Source: Ceratothoa steindachneri (Eukaryota > Arthropoda > Malacostraca > Isopoda > Cymothoidae). Taken from it: a stretch of 64,000 nt of DNA. Below the pieces are notes generated by a model. The model saw only the letters and a list, made by a program, of their open reading frames with translations. It was not told where the DNA came from and did no database searches. The DNA is taken from assembly GCA_963969495.1 (NCBI GenBank), contig OZ018320.1, forward strand, positions 79,419,313 through 79,483,312, read 5' to 3'. This document shows positions 10,886-21,289 of this stretch, piece by piece (within the stretch, counting starts at the first letter, position 1; each line of letters starts with the position of its first letter). Made by a program: the position numbers and the translations under genes.

Positions 10886-11642
10886 GTTATTTGGATCCTC
10901 TTTACTACCCTTCTTGAAAATGGAGACTACATTCGCTCTCTTCCAATCATCGGGTATTTCTCCATATTCCAGTGACCTAGTATACGACTTCTCCAGAGCT
11001 ATTGAGATACTTTCTACCCCTTCTTTAAGTATCCTAGAATGAATATTATCAGGGCCGGAGGCCTTGGTAGCATCTAACTCACCTATTAGTCCTTTTATCG
11101 TCCTCCAATCCACACTAATGGTAGTAAACACCTCTTTTCCTGACCCATGAGTACTATATATAAGACTATTTAGCTTCTCCTTTGTAAATACTGATGCAAA
11201 ATGACCATTTAGTACCTCAACTATTTCCTCATCAGTTTCTCTCACAACCCCTTCATATTTGATAGGTCCTATTTTAACTCTGCCAGACTTGTTATTAAAT
11301 TTAAAGTAACTAAAGAACTTTCTAGGATCTTTGTTGCTATCGTGAGCTAATTTAATTTCTGACACCCTTTTGTTCTTCTTTATAATCTTATTTACCTCAT
11401 TCCTAGCCATTCTATAATCACTTAAATTTTGAATATTATTTTCTACCTGTAATTTTTTGTATGCCCTTTTCTTATCTGAAATTTTTCTAGCTATTTCCTG
11501 ATTCCACCATAATGGTTTCCTACTTTTGTTCCTAATGGCCTTCATTGGGATACATTGCTCTTGGACTACATTTATTATATGCTTGAAAGTATCCCACATC
11601 CCATAAGCATTTTTACCTCTGAATTCTACATCCCAGTCTACC
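10886..11642 (-). mobile_element. CR1-like LINE fragment, linker to early reverse transcriptase
   Basis: A single open frame of 240 codons (11599 down to 10877) runs from MWDTFKHIINVVQEQC through RKPLWWNQEIARKIS, KFFSYFKFNN, TKASGPDNIHSRILKE to IPDDWKRANVVSIFKKG. It is truncated at both ends, stopping inside the reverse transcriptase. It belongs to the family of the larger copy to its right, where the same block reads MWDTFKTILNIVQEQC at 13300. The long unbroken frame suggests a younger insertion than its neighbour. Confidence 0.8.
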
Positions 11643-11730
11643 TATTATCCCATCTCATGTTAAGAACTTTGCATTTTTTTAAGGTTAAAAGTCATCTGCC
11701 ACTTCTGAGCACAAGCTAATAACTTATTTA

Positions 11731-12050
11731 GGTAAATATCTAGATTATTGGCGCGAATGATGGGACGTACTATTTTGTCCGTGTTCCGAAATGTTTCACG
11801 TTTTTGGAGTACATTTAAGTTGACGGCTTGTGTGGGGGTAAACACAATGGGGGACTACACTACGATGATCCTGAATTTCATTAAATTGGGGGGGTCTGGG
11901 GGGCCCAGCCCCCCAGTATATAATCCTAATTGTTTATAGAATAATAATTCGAAAAGGACTCAAACGCGCATGAATATTCTGACACGAGTGAATGATAATA
12001 TTTACACACAAATTTTTTTTCCGGCCGGGCCGCTAATCTACATATTTACC
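11731..12050 (+). mobile_element. MITE, GGTAAATAT family, copy 1, with 8-bp target duplication
   Basis: The 320-bp element starts GGTAAATATCTAGATTATTG and ends in the inverted form CTAATCTACATATTTACC. CTTATTTA flanks it on both sides (11723-11730 and 12051-12058). It has no coding capacity. It splits the reverse transcriptase of the surrounding LINE between DLN and KLLACAQKW. Eight-base duplications point to the hAT, P or Merlin groups of transposases; the source is unknown. Confidence 0.9.
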
Positions 12051-12058
12051 CTTATTTA

Positions 12059-13652
12059 AGTCACTCTGCACTTTAAAGCTACCCTCAACTTCTTTGATTA
12101 CAGCTGCCAATTTAGTGTCATCAGCAAAAATTGACACCTTGCTATTTAGTCTCCCCAAGATCATTTATATAAACTATGAATAATAAAGGGTCTAGAACGG
12201 ATCCCTGAGGTCCGCCACTGATAACATCCCTCCAGTGTGACCTCACCCAATTCAGCACAACTCTCTGTTTCCTGTCTTTCAGCCATTCAGTTATCCAATT
12301 CAAAACTTTACCACATATCCCATACATTTTTAATTTGTGAACTAGTCTCCTATGTGGAACCTTATCAAAATCTTTGCTAAAATCTAAGTAAATTACATCA
12401 ACATTCTCTCCCTTATCTAATTGTTTAGTAACATAATCCATAAAATCCAGTAAATTTGTTAAACACAATCTACCTCTTCTAAACCCATGCTGAGCATGAT
12501 TTATTAACCTACCACACTCTAAATGGTCAGAAATCTCCTTCTTAACTGTCTTCTCAAGCATTTTACAAACGATAGAAGTTAAGCTTACTGGCCTAAAGTT
12601 ACTTGGGTCCTCTTTACTTGCCTTTTTAAAAATTGGCACTAGATTCACTAATTTCCAATCATTAGGTATTTCTCCAAACTCTAGTGATCTAGTATATATC
12701 TTCTCAAGAACTACTGCAATACTATCTACACCTTCTTTGAGTAACCTAGAATGAATGTTGTCTGGGACAGATTACTTACTAGTATTTAACTCCAATATAA
12801 GCTCTTTAATTATTTCCCTATTCACATTAACGTTATTCAACACTACTTCCCTTGACCTAGAATTATCATCAATTAATCTATCTTGATTTTCTTGTGTAAA
12901 TACTGAAGAAAAATTATCATTAAGAACCTCTACTAGTTCCTCATCAGATTCTTTCAAAACCCCTTCATATCTAATAGGCCCTATTTTATCACTATTAGAT
13001 TTATTATTAATTTTATAATAGCTAAAGAATTTTCTTGGATCTTTATTATTTTGAGCTAAATTAATTTCTGCCGCCCTTTTGCTCTTCTTAATAATCTTAT
13101 TTAGCTCATTTCTGGTTGACCTATAATGATTTAAATTCTCAAAAGTATTTTCTCTCTGTAATCTTGGTAGGCCCTTTTCTTCTCAGAAATTTTCCTAGCT
13201 ATCTTGTGATTCCACCACAACGGCTTCCTACATTTCTTCCTAATAGCCTTCATTGGAATACACTGCTCCTGGACTATGTTTAATATAGTCTTAAAAGTGT
13301 CCCACATCTCATAAGTATTCTTCCCCCTGAATTCTATATCCCACCTAATCTGATTTAGCAAGCTTCATAATTTATCGTAATCTCCCCAATAAAAATTTAG
13401 AGTTTTTGTGGAGTTTGTTGATGTTTTACCTTTCGCTATTCCTAAGTTAAAACGAACCATCTGATCACTATTTTCCAATGCTTCTCCAACAGTCAATTCA
13501 TGAACCAAGTGATCATCATTTGAAAGAACTAGATCTAAGATATTGGCACCCCTTGTTGGCTTAATAACAAATTGAGTCAAAAAGTTATCCTCAAAACATT
13601 TTATAAACTTACAACTTGCTCTATCCCTTCCTATCATATTTTCCCAGTCCAC
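12059..13652 (-). pseudogene. CR1-like ORF2: endonuclease end and reverse transcriptase
   Basis: The endonuclease C-terminus reads TQFVIKPTRGANILDLVLSN. Next comes the linker (KPLWWNHKIARKISEKK) in three frames. The reverse transcriptase piece at 12648-12142 carries FRPVSLTSIVCKMLEK, HAQHGFRRGR, VIYLDFSKDFDKVPHRR and GGPQGSVLDPLL, followed by FADDTKLAAV in the last stretch before the MITE. The DFSKDFD and FADD aspartates are present. Frameshifts between blocks make it non-functional. Confidence 0.82.
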
Positions 13653-14200
13653 AGAATTTAAATTAAAGTCACCAAGAATAACTGTATCTACTTCACATCC
13701 TTTCCTTATTTACCTGATCATTAGCTCATCAATACAGTCTGTCTGTCCAGGTGGTCTGTAAAAGGCTCCCAAGTGTATTATCCTATTTTTACTGACCCTA
13801 ATATCTATCTACAGTGACTCAACTTCCTCTTGCTTTATAGAATTATTTAGATTTGAAGAAATACTATTTCTGATATAAATAATCAACCCACCACCTGTCC
13901 TATCTCTCCTTTGACTAATGTACATATCCTAACCCTGTAGTTCAAATTCACTCACAGTGTCATTAAATATATTTTCATTAACACATGACTCTATTACACA
14001 TTATATCTATATCTTCATCAATAATATAATTAAATAACTCATCTTTCTTATTTCTAAGACTACGAGCATTGGTATAAAGACAACTCAGCCCTCCTGTCCC
14101 TGAAGCACCTCTTTTAGAATGTATACCTTCCACTCTATCTCCTCTGCATCTCTTTCCTTTCCCTGCCACACCATGTAGGCTTATATTTCCCTGACGACTA
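13653..14200 (-). pseudogene. CR1-like ORF2: endonuclease N-terminal half
   Basis: It starts near LSCLYTNARSLRNKKDEL (about 14090), the standard opening of the endonuclease, and continues with RRDRTGGGLIIYIRNSISSN and HLGAFYRPPGQ to ILGDFNLNSVDWEN at 13670, where GDFN holds catalytic residues. In-frame stops occur in the middle. Confidence 0.78.
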
Positions 14201-14249
14201 TCAGTAACTAGTTTCCTGCATGCAAAGACCCAATGACACTATCTAACTC

Positions 14250-14621
14250 CTGTCACAACACGTAAATGCCATCTTGGCTTAGATGGAGTCCATCCAATGC
14301 ATACAATGCCTTATTCCCATAAAACCCATTCCAAACATGTATAAACACTAATCCCGACTCCTCACACAGTCCTTTCACATACTCATTCAGTTCAATTGCA
14401 CGAGACAACCATTCCATCCCCACATCTAATCTCGGAAGCACACCTGAAACAACGCCTTTCACTCATCCTTTCAACTAACCTTTTGTACCTCTCTCGTAAC
14501 TCACATGAACCCACCTCCTTTACATCATTTACTCCCACATGTGTAATCATAACTGCATCCCTCTCACACCCAGACACCAGAGTATCATACATCTCAGACA
14601 CATCATTTACACCAGCACCCG
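14250..14621 (-). pseudogene. CR1-like ORF1, esterase domain, C-terminal part
   Basis: It resumes after the inserted LINE at PGAGVNDVSEMYDTLV and continues AVMITHVGVNDVKEVG (the GxND block of SGNH hydrolases), then LPRLDVGMEWLSRAIELNEY and ALYALDGLHLSQDGI (the D-x-x-H catalytic block) in a second frame. The domain is found in ORF1 of many CR1 LINEs, where it is thought to act on lipids or in RNA-particle assembly. One frameshift near 14450 separates the two pieces. Confidence 0.78.
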
Positions 14622-15375
14622 GCAGGAGGAATTGACCATTCTGTCCAATTGGGCCGAGAAATGGCAAATGAAGTTTAACATAGACAAATGTAGTGTACTT
14701 AGTATAGGTAGAAATAATCCATTGAATAGTTATAAATTAAATGGGAGAAATTTAGGGAGGACCGATTGTGAGAGGGACTTGGGTATTTTGGTAAGTTCAG
14801 ACCTTCGTCCTAGAAAGCAATGCCTAAATGCTAAGAATAAAGCTAATAGGATATTGGGATTCATTAGGAGTAGTGTAAGCAATAAGAGTGCTGAAGTCAT
14901 TCTAAATCTGTATCTGGCGCTAGTTAGGCCTCATCTAGACTATGCAGTACAATTTTGGTCACCATATTATAGGAAGGATATTGATTTGCTTGAGTCTGTG
15001 CAGAGAAGGATGACAAAGATGATTGGTGGGCTAAGGAACTTACCTTATGCTGAAAGGCTCAGAAAACTAAATCTACATACATTGGAAAGGAGAAGAGTCA
15101 GAGGGGAATTGATTGAAGTCTTCAAATGGGTAAAAGGATATAATAAAGGGGATCTGGGTAAGGTTCTTATACTTAGTGAACATGACAGGACACGTAGCAA
15201 TGGGTTTAAGCTTGATAAGTATAGGTTTAGGAAGGAGATTGGGAGGAATTGGTTTACAAATCGTGTGGTAGATGAATGGAATAGGCTCACTAGACATGTG
15301 ATAGAAGCCTCCTCTCTGGGTAGTTTTAAGAATAGATTAGATAAATATATGGATGAAGCTGCTAGATGGGACTGA
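14622..15375 (+). pseudogene. LINE ORF2 C-terminal portion (no start), intact frame
   Basis: About 250 codons covering the reverse transcriptase thumb and C-terminus of a CR1-like ORF2. It lacks the catalytic palm because of 5' truncation, so it is a dead fragment although no stops or frameshifts are present. Compared with the copy at 43139-44020 I count few residue differences (for example FIRSSVS against FIWRSVS). Confidence 0.88.
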
Positions 15376-15635
15376 CTTTTTTATGTACATATGTATATAT
15401 TTTTCTAAGGAGTGGGGAGATTATATTTTGCGGTTGCATGAATGGACATAATCCTCTGGATGCATTTTATGTATATTGTAGATTAGATCTGACGAACTCC
15501 TGTAAAGGGTGACAATGTTGATGACTTTTCTCTGGTAATAAATCTTTTGTGTGTTGACTGGAACAGGAGCTGCCAAGTGTAGGCCATGAATGGTCTTTTG
15601 CAGTCTCCTTCTTTTCTTATGTTCTTAAACAAACT
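14622..15635 (+). mobile_element. Young CR1-like LINE, 5'-truncated, copy C, inside the ORF1 of an older LINE
   Basis: The insertion starts at GGAGGAATTGACC and encodes one unbroken frame to 15375: ELTILSNWAEKWQMKFNIDK, RTDCERDLGILVSSDLRP, LVRPHLDYAVQFWSPYY, LLESVQRRMTKMIGG, ending MDEAARWD. A 260-bp 3' untranslated region follows, closing with TTCTTATGTTCTTA, the short terminal repeat type typical of CR1. It is almost identical to the copy at 42885-44125. It interrupts the host ORF1 at VCL/PGAG without loss: joining 14621 to 15636 gives the motif VCLPGAG. I see no target duplication. Confidence 0.9.
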
Positions 15636-16260
15636 TGCACTCCCTTCCATTTGTTTGCACTCAACTTCCTATCTAATCTGAGAGTCACCCATCACAAGCA
15701 CCTCAGTCATCCTCCTAGGCCTAGAATTAGCCTCCCTCCTGTTCTCATTCAATCATTCAAACTACCACTTATTTCACTTTCTAGCACAACTACCTCAGAC
15801 AAATCACTTTCAACCTCTTCCTCTCTCAGGGCATTGAATCTGTTACGTCAACCTAACAGGTTCCATGTCCCTCTTACTCACAGGCCTAACCTTTCCTAAC
15901 CTTATCTAATCTATCCATATTCACCCACCATTCATCTTCACTCACATCAGTCACTTCTTTCTCTCGGTCCCTACTCTAGGCCTATCTTCCGCACCTACTG
16001 GTCCCAGCCACATTCTTCATGCGTACACTTGCATCCCTTCCAACTCACTTAATCTCTTGCACTCATCATATAACCGACTCACCTCCTCTACCAAAGCCAC
16101 ATTTGCACTAGTCAAATAACAAACCAGGCATTCAAATACATTTGTTCTTCTTTCAACACCACAAAAACCACAAACTACATACACACTGCTTACATCAAAA
16201 GGCATACTCACTTCATCCAAAGAAACAGGCATACTGAGAAACTTTTCAAAGTATAATTAA
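15636..16260 (-). pseudogene. CR1-like ORF1, N-terminal part
   Basis: From the ATG at 16232: MPVSLDEVSMPFD, then CGFCGVERRTNVFECLVC, a C-x2-C / C-x2-C finger like the ORF1 PHD-type finger of CR1 LINEs, then a helical stretch (VALVEEVSRLYDECKRLSEL). After a stop at 16017 broken frames lead to SEDEWWVNMDRLDK and to EVLVMGDSQIR (about 15710), where GDSQ carries the catalytic serine of the SGNH esterase, and finally KWKGVQVCL at the insertion point. Frameshifts lie between the blocks. Confidence 0.75.
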
Positions 16261-16387
16261 AAATTCCTTTAGTATTATGTCTAACACTCAAAGTTAACTA
16301 TCTTCCTGAACTTAAATATATTACACCGAAAAATCCAAAATGAAAAAAATGTCACTGAATAGAGAGATCACTGAAAACACGTCTGAT

Positions 16388-17362
16388 AAATAAGTTATTA
16401 GCTTGGGCTCAGAAGTGGCAAATGACTTTTAACCTTAAAAAATGCAAAGTTCTTAACATAGGAAGAGATAATAGGGAATTTAGCAAAGAAATGGATGGGC
16501 ATTGGCTGAATTCAGTTGAGGATGAGAAAGACTTAGGTGTAGTAGTAGATAGGTCACTGAAGTTTTCAAAGCAGTGTATTGGGGCAAAAAATAGAGCGAA
16601 TAGGGTGCTAGGATACATTAACAGGAATACAACTTGTATGTTAGGCTACATTTAGAGTACTGTATACAAGCATGGTCTCCATATTTTAGACATTACATCA
16701 ACATGCTCGAGTCAGGACAAAGGAGGGCAACAAAAATAATAACTTCCCTGAAGCACCTTGAATATGAAGATAGACTGAGGGTATTAAATATATTCTCATT
16801 TAAGAGAAGATGTGTGAGGGGAGATATGATTGAGCTTTTTAAAATCTGTTCTGGGATAGATAAGTTGAATTTTAGCAAGTTATTTGAGTTGGAAGGTAGT
16901 AATAGGACTAGGGGGCACCACTTAAAAATTAAAATACAGAGGTGCAAGCTGGATGTTAGAAAATATTTTTCACCAATAGAGTGGTAGATTACTGGAATAG
17001 TTTGCCATCTGAGATGGTAGATAGTCCAAACTTGAATGTATTCAAATGCAGATTAGATGATTTTATGTGGAGTGAGGGTTAACTTTGGAGGGTATTCTGG
17101 ACTCATTCTTGTGGATGCAGTTTTTTATTATTATATATATAATATGATTAATTTTTATGATGCTTTTTGTTTTTGATACATTCCTGTGTATGGTTTGAAT
17201 TGTATATTGTAGATGTATGATCAGACACAATCTTATGGATTGTTTAAATTGTATATTGTAGATGCATGATCTGTCACAATCCTATGGATGCATTTTGTGG
17301 GTGGGTTTTGACAGATGCAGATGACCTTTGGCTTTTGTCATCTGTGAAATTATGTTATGAAG
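16388..17362 (+). mobile_element. CR1-like LINE, 5'-truncated 3' end, forward
   Basis: It begins at KLLAWAQKWQMTFNLKKCKV, the same block at which the minus-strand copy at 11700 ends, and continues with EDEKDLGVVVDRSLKFSKQC, YVRLHLEYCIQAWSPYF, RRATKIITSLKHLEYEDR and CVRGDMIELFKICSG. One frameshift near 16640 divides it. About 350 bp of 3' untranslated sequence follow, with a repeated TTGTATATTGTAGATG motif (two copies). Confidence 0.82.
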
Positions 17363-17915
17363 CGTTAATCTAGAGTTGGAATGAAACAGTCCTTATAGAT
17401 ACTGTAGATTTATACTTGGCACAATCTTTGGTCTGGCATTTCCAAGCATAGGCATCATTAGATTTGGCATACTTTGTCCAGTTCATTTTACTATCACAAG
17501 AGGGACATTTCACTTCACTTTTGAGCATTCTGTGTTGCTTAAGCCAATTAATAACTGACAGAATCTCAGTAAAGGCAGCACAACAGTCTTGAAAGTATCA
17601 TGGTCCATGGTGCTCTTGATACTGAGTACATGGGCAAAATATGACTATATATATATTTACCAATACTAATCTGCCCATTATTATTATTTTTTTTTAATCT
17701 AAAGCATTCGATATTCATCTATTTCTGAACTTCACCATTTTGTTTTGTCAAACTTTATATGAATTCTGTGAATAAAATTGGTATGTTTTTGCACGTTTCT
17801 AAAATAAAGATATTTTTATTATTATTATTAGTGATGAAGTTCAAAATATTTATAAAAAATGGATCATATGAGGATCCTCCCCCCAAACCTTCTAGGGGGG
17901 GAGGGGGATCTTCAT
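17363..17915 (-). mobile_element. Merlin element, truncated copy 1
   Basis: The right-hand third of a Merlin element, matching 30340-31005 of the longer copy nearly throughout. It retains the transposase N-terminal region (zinc-ribbon part, decayed), the phrase GACTATATATATATTTACC where the longer copy carries about 42 TA units, and a terminal hairpin of GATCATATGAGGATCC and its inverse around a C/G run (17872-17915). The left two-thirds, including the DDE core, are missing. Confidence 0.78.
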
Positions 17916-17999
17916 AGATAATATTTAGGTCTCTAAAATGCAACCAAGCTTGAAGAGTAGGTGGGGCTCTAGATCAAAGTGGCTTCTAAGGTGTTTGTA

Positions 18000-18500
18000 C
18001 CTTCTCCAAGCCATACTCTTCTGCACAACAATCATACCAGATATGGTCATAGACTAAGGAGGGTTTGTATTCTTTTGATGTTTTTTCAAAAGAACAAATT
18101 CATTAAATGCAGAGTGAAGAACTGACAGGAATTTAACGTAGCACATCTCAATGTCACAATAAAAAAACTCAGAATCCCAGTCAACAAGTGAAAGTCAGTC
18201 ATTGAGCAATCAATAATTATCATGATACCAATCAAATAACTTAACAGGGATATCAGGAATAACATGATTCAAAACTACAAAGCAGCAAAACTCAACACCA
18301 TGTTCACAGTCAGGAAGAGGTTCTGTGCAAAAAAGTTCAGATACTTTATCATTGCAGGATGTAAAAAACAAATCTAGCGCATTATTACATCGGATAAATG
18401 TGGGAAACATGACCAATGAATAAGTCCCAAAGAATTAAACATATCAAGAAATGAACGAGAGAGGAAAGAATGAGGCAGAGGCACCAAACCTGATCAGTCA
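18000..18500 (-). mobile_element. CR1/L2-like LINE fragment, endonuclease end
   Basis: The minus strand encodes NALDLFFTSCNDKVSELFC and EPLPDCEH, matching the forward element at 8400-8490 (NNILDLVFTSCNDKISELSC). It goes on to KLFDWYHDNY, then LSLVDWDSEFFYCDIE and a LHSAFNEFVLLKKHQK block in the linker. There is a single stop in the middle. It is flanked by a Merlin scrap and another LINE. Confidence 0.7.
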
Positions 18501-18769
18501 ATATTAGGTAGATATTGGAGTGTTAAAGCTAATGGTGTAACTCAGGGATCTCCCTTATACTGACCACCTCTAAGCCCTGGGTCTCACTACCCTCAAAGAA
18601 AGGCAAATTAGAGGGATGACATTATTGAAGTTTATAAGATTACCCATGGCCTAACCAACATCAACCCCTTGCACTTCTTCGACTTTGCCACATCGGGGCA
18701 AGGACTAACCACAAGAGGTCACCAATTCAAGTTAGCTGTTCCATATATACAAACAAATACAGAAAATAT

Positions 18770-19091
18770 GGTAAATATGTAGATTATCAGCGCGAACGAT
18801 GGGACGTACTATTTCGTCCGTGTTCCAAAATGTTTCACGTTTTTGGAGTACATTTAAGTTGACGGCTCGTGTGGGGGTAAACACAATGGGGGGACTACAC
18901 TACGATGATCCTGAGTTTCATTAAATTGGAGGGGGTCTGGGGGGCACAGCCCCCCAGTATATAATCCTAATTGTTTATAGAATAATAATTCGAAAAGGAC
19001 TCAAACACGCATGAATATTCCAACACGAGTGAACGATAATATTTACACACAAATTTTTTTCCCGGCCGGGCCGCTAATCTATATATTTACC
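18770..19091 (+). mobile_element. MITE, GGTAAATAT family, copy 2
   Basis: 322 bp, closely similar to copy 1 at 11731 from end to end and in the same orientation. Left end GGTAAATATGTAGATTATC, right end CTAATCTATATATTTACC. Flanks GAAAATAT (18762-18769) and AAAAATAT (19092-19099) differ by one base, an 8-bp target duplication with one mutation. Confidence 0.88.
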
Positions 19092-19103
19092 AAAAATATT
19101 TCT

Positions 19104-19415
19104 GGCAAATATGTAGATTGGCGACTCGGCTGAAAAAGTGGATTTTTGTTTGTTTATATTTTGTTCACCCCTGCCTGAATATTCATGCACGTTGGAGTCC
19201 TATTTGAAATATACCCAGCGCCATTTTTTTATAAAAATGCGTGAAACTAACCAAATGAAAAACGCTATACTGCAGCCTGTGCACCCCCCCCCCCCATTGT
19301 ATTTAACCCCACATGAGCCGTCCCCTTAAATTTACTCCAAAAACGTGAAACATATTAGAACACGGACAAAATAGTTTATGTCTTATCGTTCGAGCCGCCA
19401 ATCTACATATTTACC
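19104..19415 (-). mobile_element. MITE, related subfamily, copy 3, opposite orientation
   Basis: 312 bp starting GGCAAATATGTAGATTGGCG and ending GCCAATCTACATATTTACC. On the minus strand it shares the TTTCACGTTTTTGGAGTAAA block of copies 1 and 2, but the interior has diverged and contains a run of C. A perfect 8-bp duplication, ATATTTCT, flanks it (19096-19103 and 19416-19423). It lies 12 bp from copy 2. Confidence 0.88.
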
Positions 19416-19580
19416 ATATTTCTTTAGCATCCGTATCATCAAGAAGTGGAATGACCTGCCAGCAGAAGTTGTTAACAGTGCTAATCTGAACATCTTTAAA
19501 TCTAATTATGATAAGTACGCCATGCAAATGAAGAGCCGGAATGCACAAGAGTTGTGATGATCGAGGTAAAGAATGTGTAG

Positions 19581-20099
19581 GGTCACTTGTTGACAGGTCT
19601 GAGGTAGGGGGACATCACAAGAAGTCCTCTGCTTAATTACCCACTATTCATTCATAGGTAAGCTATGGGGGTAAATGCAGCTTGTTTATAGGTAAACAGG
19701 GGGGGGGGGGTCCAATATATGGGTAAGCGAGGCTAAGGTGGCGGTGCTATAGAATTTAATGACTCCAAATATCCGCTTTGCCATCCACTTGTCGTCTGGT
19801 TTACGGTAACCGGATAGGGTATATCCCGGATAGACTACCTGACGGAAGGAGGAAATCGGAAGAAAAATTGCGGTTTTGTAAGTTTTAATTTTGGTCTAGG
19901 GCCACCATAGTTTGGGCAAGTGAAATCACTGAGTTTCGGCTCAATTGTGTGCTCAGGTCTTTGTGACTGGCTATCAGTGTTAATAAACTCAGTGTTTCTT
20001 GTATCTTTCCTTATCTGTCAGACTGTGGGACTATGGGTGGACAGACAGTGGATTGAGGTGAGGTACTGTCTGACTTTTGTCGGTTGATCAGATCAGATG
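19581..20099. other. Spacer with G11 run; no gene
   Basis: Probable 3' flank of the preceding LINE, then a run of eleven G near 19690-19700 with two copies of a GGTAAGC phrase on either side. Nothing else was recognised. Confidence 0.4.
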
Positions 20100-21080
20100 A
20101 AGGTGTCCGGTATAGCTTTTCTACAGCACCGGACTATACGTTTTTTTGATCTTATTTCAGCTACTCAGTCTCTCCCAACACTTGTTTTCATAGGTGGGCG
20201 CGATAACGAAAATATGTATCACGATAACAGATAAATCGATAACGATAACCTTATATGCGATAACCGATAACTGGCGATAAATGTATCACCCGATAAGGTG
20301 ATAACCGATAAATCAAAAATTATAATACAATATTGATTATTGACTATATATAGAACGGAAGAAGTACGGGAACATAGGGAAAAAAAATCATCAAAGAGCG
20401 AGTATAACCAGGAGCGCGCAGGAGCAACACTTCGTGACCTCTCGTCCGACAACTGGTTCCCAGCTCGGACCTATCTATTTCTGCCTCCAAGGCACGCGCG
20501 GCTAACCTGGAACCAAAAACTGAAATTATCGATTTTCGGTAGTTTGGAACAAAAAGTATCGGCGATACCGATGAATCGATAACACGAAAAAAATATCGGA
20601 TAACCGATAACCTGATATCGATATCGCGATAACGCCCACCTATGCTTGTTTTCTTCCCTCCAAGGAGAGTATATGAGTTCCTTATATTTTTCAGCTTTCT
20701 CACTTCGTGTAAATAATAAAACTTCACTCAGTTGCACATCCTGTATTTCAAACTGTGTCCTTATCTCTGCCAGCACATTACACTCCTTCATGAAATGTTC
20801 CAAAGTTTCTTCTTCTCCTGTCTTACACAGATGACGCATCACATCTTCTCCCAAGTACCTCTTCCTCCATTCAAGTTGCAATGTGTTGCTCCGTGCCCTA
20901 TACATTAAAATAGATTTATAGGTATTATCATAAAAAATTCTTCTTTTATATCCAATTTATGCTGCTTATATGTACTTAAAGTACTTTTTCCTTCTAGCTC
21001 TTGCAACCACATTGTCTTATCATATTTATATGCTCTTCTATCAATTTCATTTTTACTTGACTTAATTATGATACTAATAA
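20100..21080 (-). mobile_element. LINE C-terminal fragment with Cys/His finger
   Basis: The minus strand encodes DKTMWLQELEGKSTLSTYK, then RARSNTLQLEWRKRYLGED and the finger RHLCKTGEEETLEHFMKEC, a C-terminal motif of several non-LTR retrotransposons, then QFEIQDVQLSEVLLF. The coding part is almost free of stops and is interrupted by the MITE at 20189-20644. Clade not assigned. Confidence 0.65.
20189..20644. mobile_element. hAT-like palindromic MITE with 8-bp target duplication
   Basis: Ends CATAGGTGGGCG and CGCCCACCTATG, flanked on both sides by CTTGTTTT (20181-20188, 20645-20652). Both subterminal regions are rich in the word CGATAAC in opposite orientations (arms of roughly 100 bp), so the element can fold back. 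The 8-bp duplication and the GGTGGGCG end suggest a hAT source. Confidence 0.88.
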
Positions 21081-21289
21081 TACTGACCCTTGTTGTATGT
21101 TTTGCCTATATATTCGAACGCAAATTTAGGGTGTGTGCATGTTCAGTGTAGGCACGTGTTCATCATTAGAGTATTTGAATTTAGAAACTTGACAGGGCTT
21201 TAACAAGTCGAAATCCATAGGAAGATTAATTTCGTCTTCCACGAGTTCACGTCAAGGCTTATGAGTCGAAGTCCTTTCCATGTATGCAC
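21081..21289. other. Spacer
   Basis: Nothing recognised. Confidence 0.3.

Larger units (their letters stand above)
11643..16260 (-). mobile_element. CR1-like LINE, nearly full length, carrying two later insertions
   Basis: Reading right to left: ORF1 with a Cys-rich finger and an SGNH esterase domain (16232-14250), then ORF2 with endonuclease (NARSLRNKKDEL near 14060, VILGDFNLNSVDWENM near 13670), linker, and reverse transcriptase (12650-12142 and beyond). ORF1 is split by a forward LINE (14622-15635) and ORF2 by a MITE (11731-12050). Removing both by eye leaves a collinear element whose last recognisable words are KLLACAQKWQMTFNLKK at 11700. The 3' end is lost. CR1 elements with an ORF1 esterase are known in several animal lineages. 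Confidence 0.82.
18545..19580 (+). mobile_element. LINE C-terminal fragment, target of two MITEs
   Basis: Read with both MITEs removed: LKALGLTTLKERQIRG, then EVYKITHGLTNINPLHFFDF, TTRGHQFKLAVPY, and after the insertions IRIIKKWNDLPAEVVNSANL and NYDKYAMQMKSRNAQEL before a stop. These are the last blocks of CR1/L2-type ORF2 proteins. The fragment is truncated 5'. Confidence 0.75.

Noticed and set aside
20340..20727. Readings inside the CGATAAC MITE
   Set aside because: They run through the palindromic arms and are continuations of a LINE reading on one side only.
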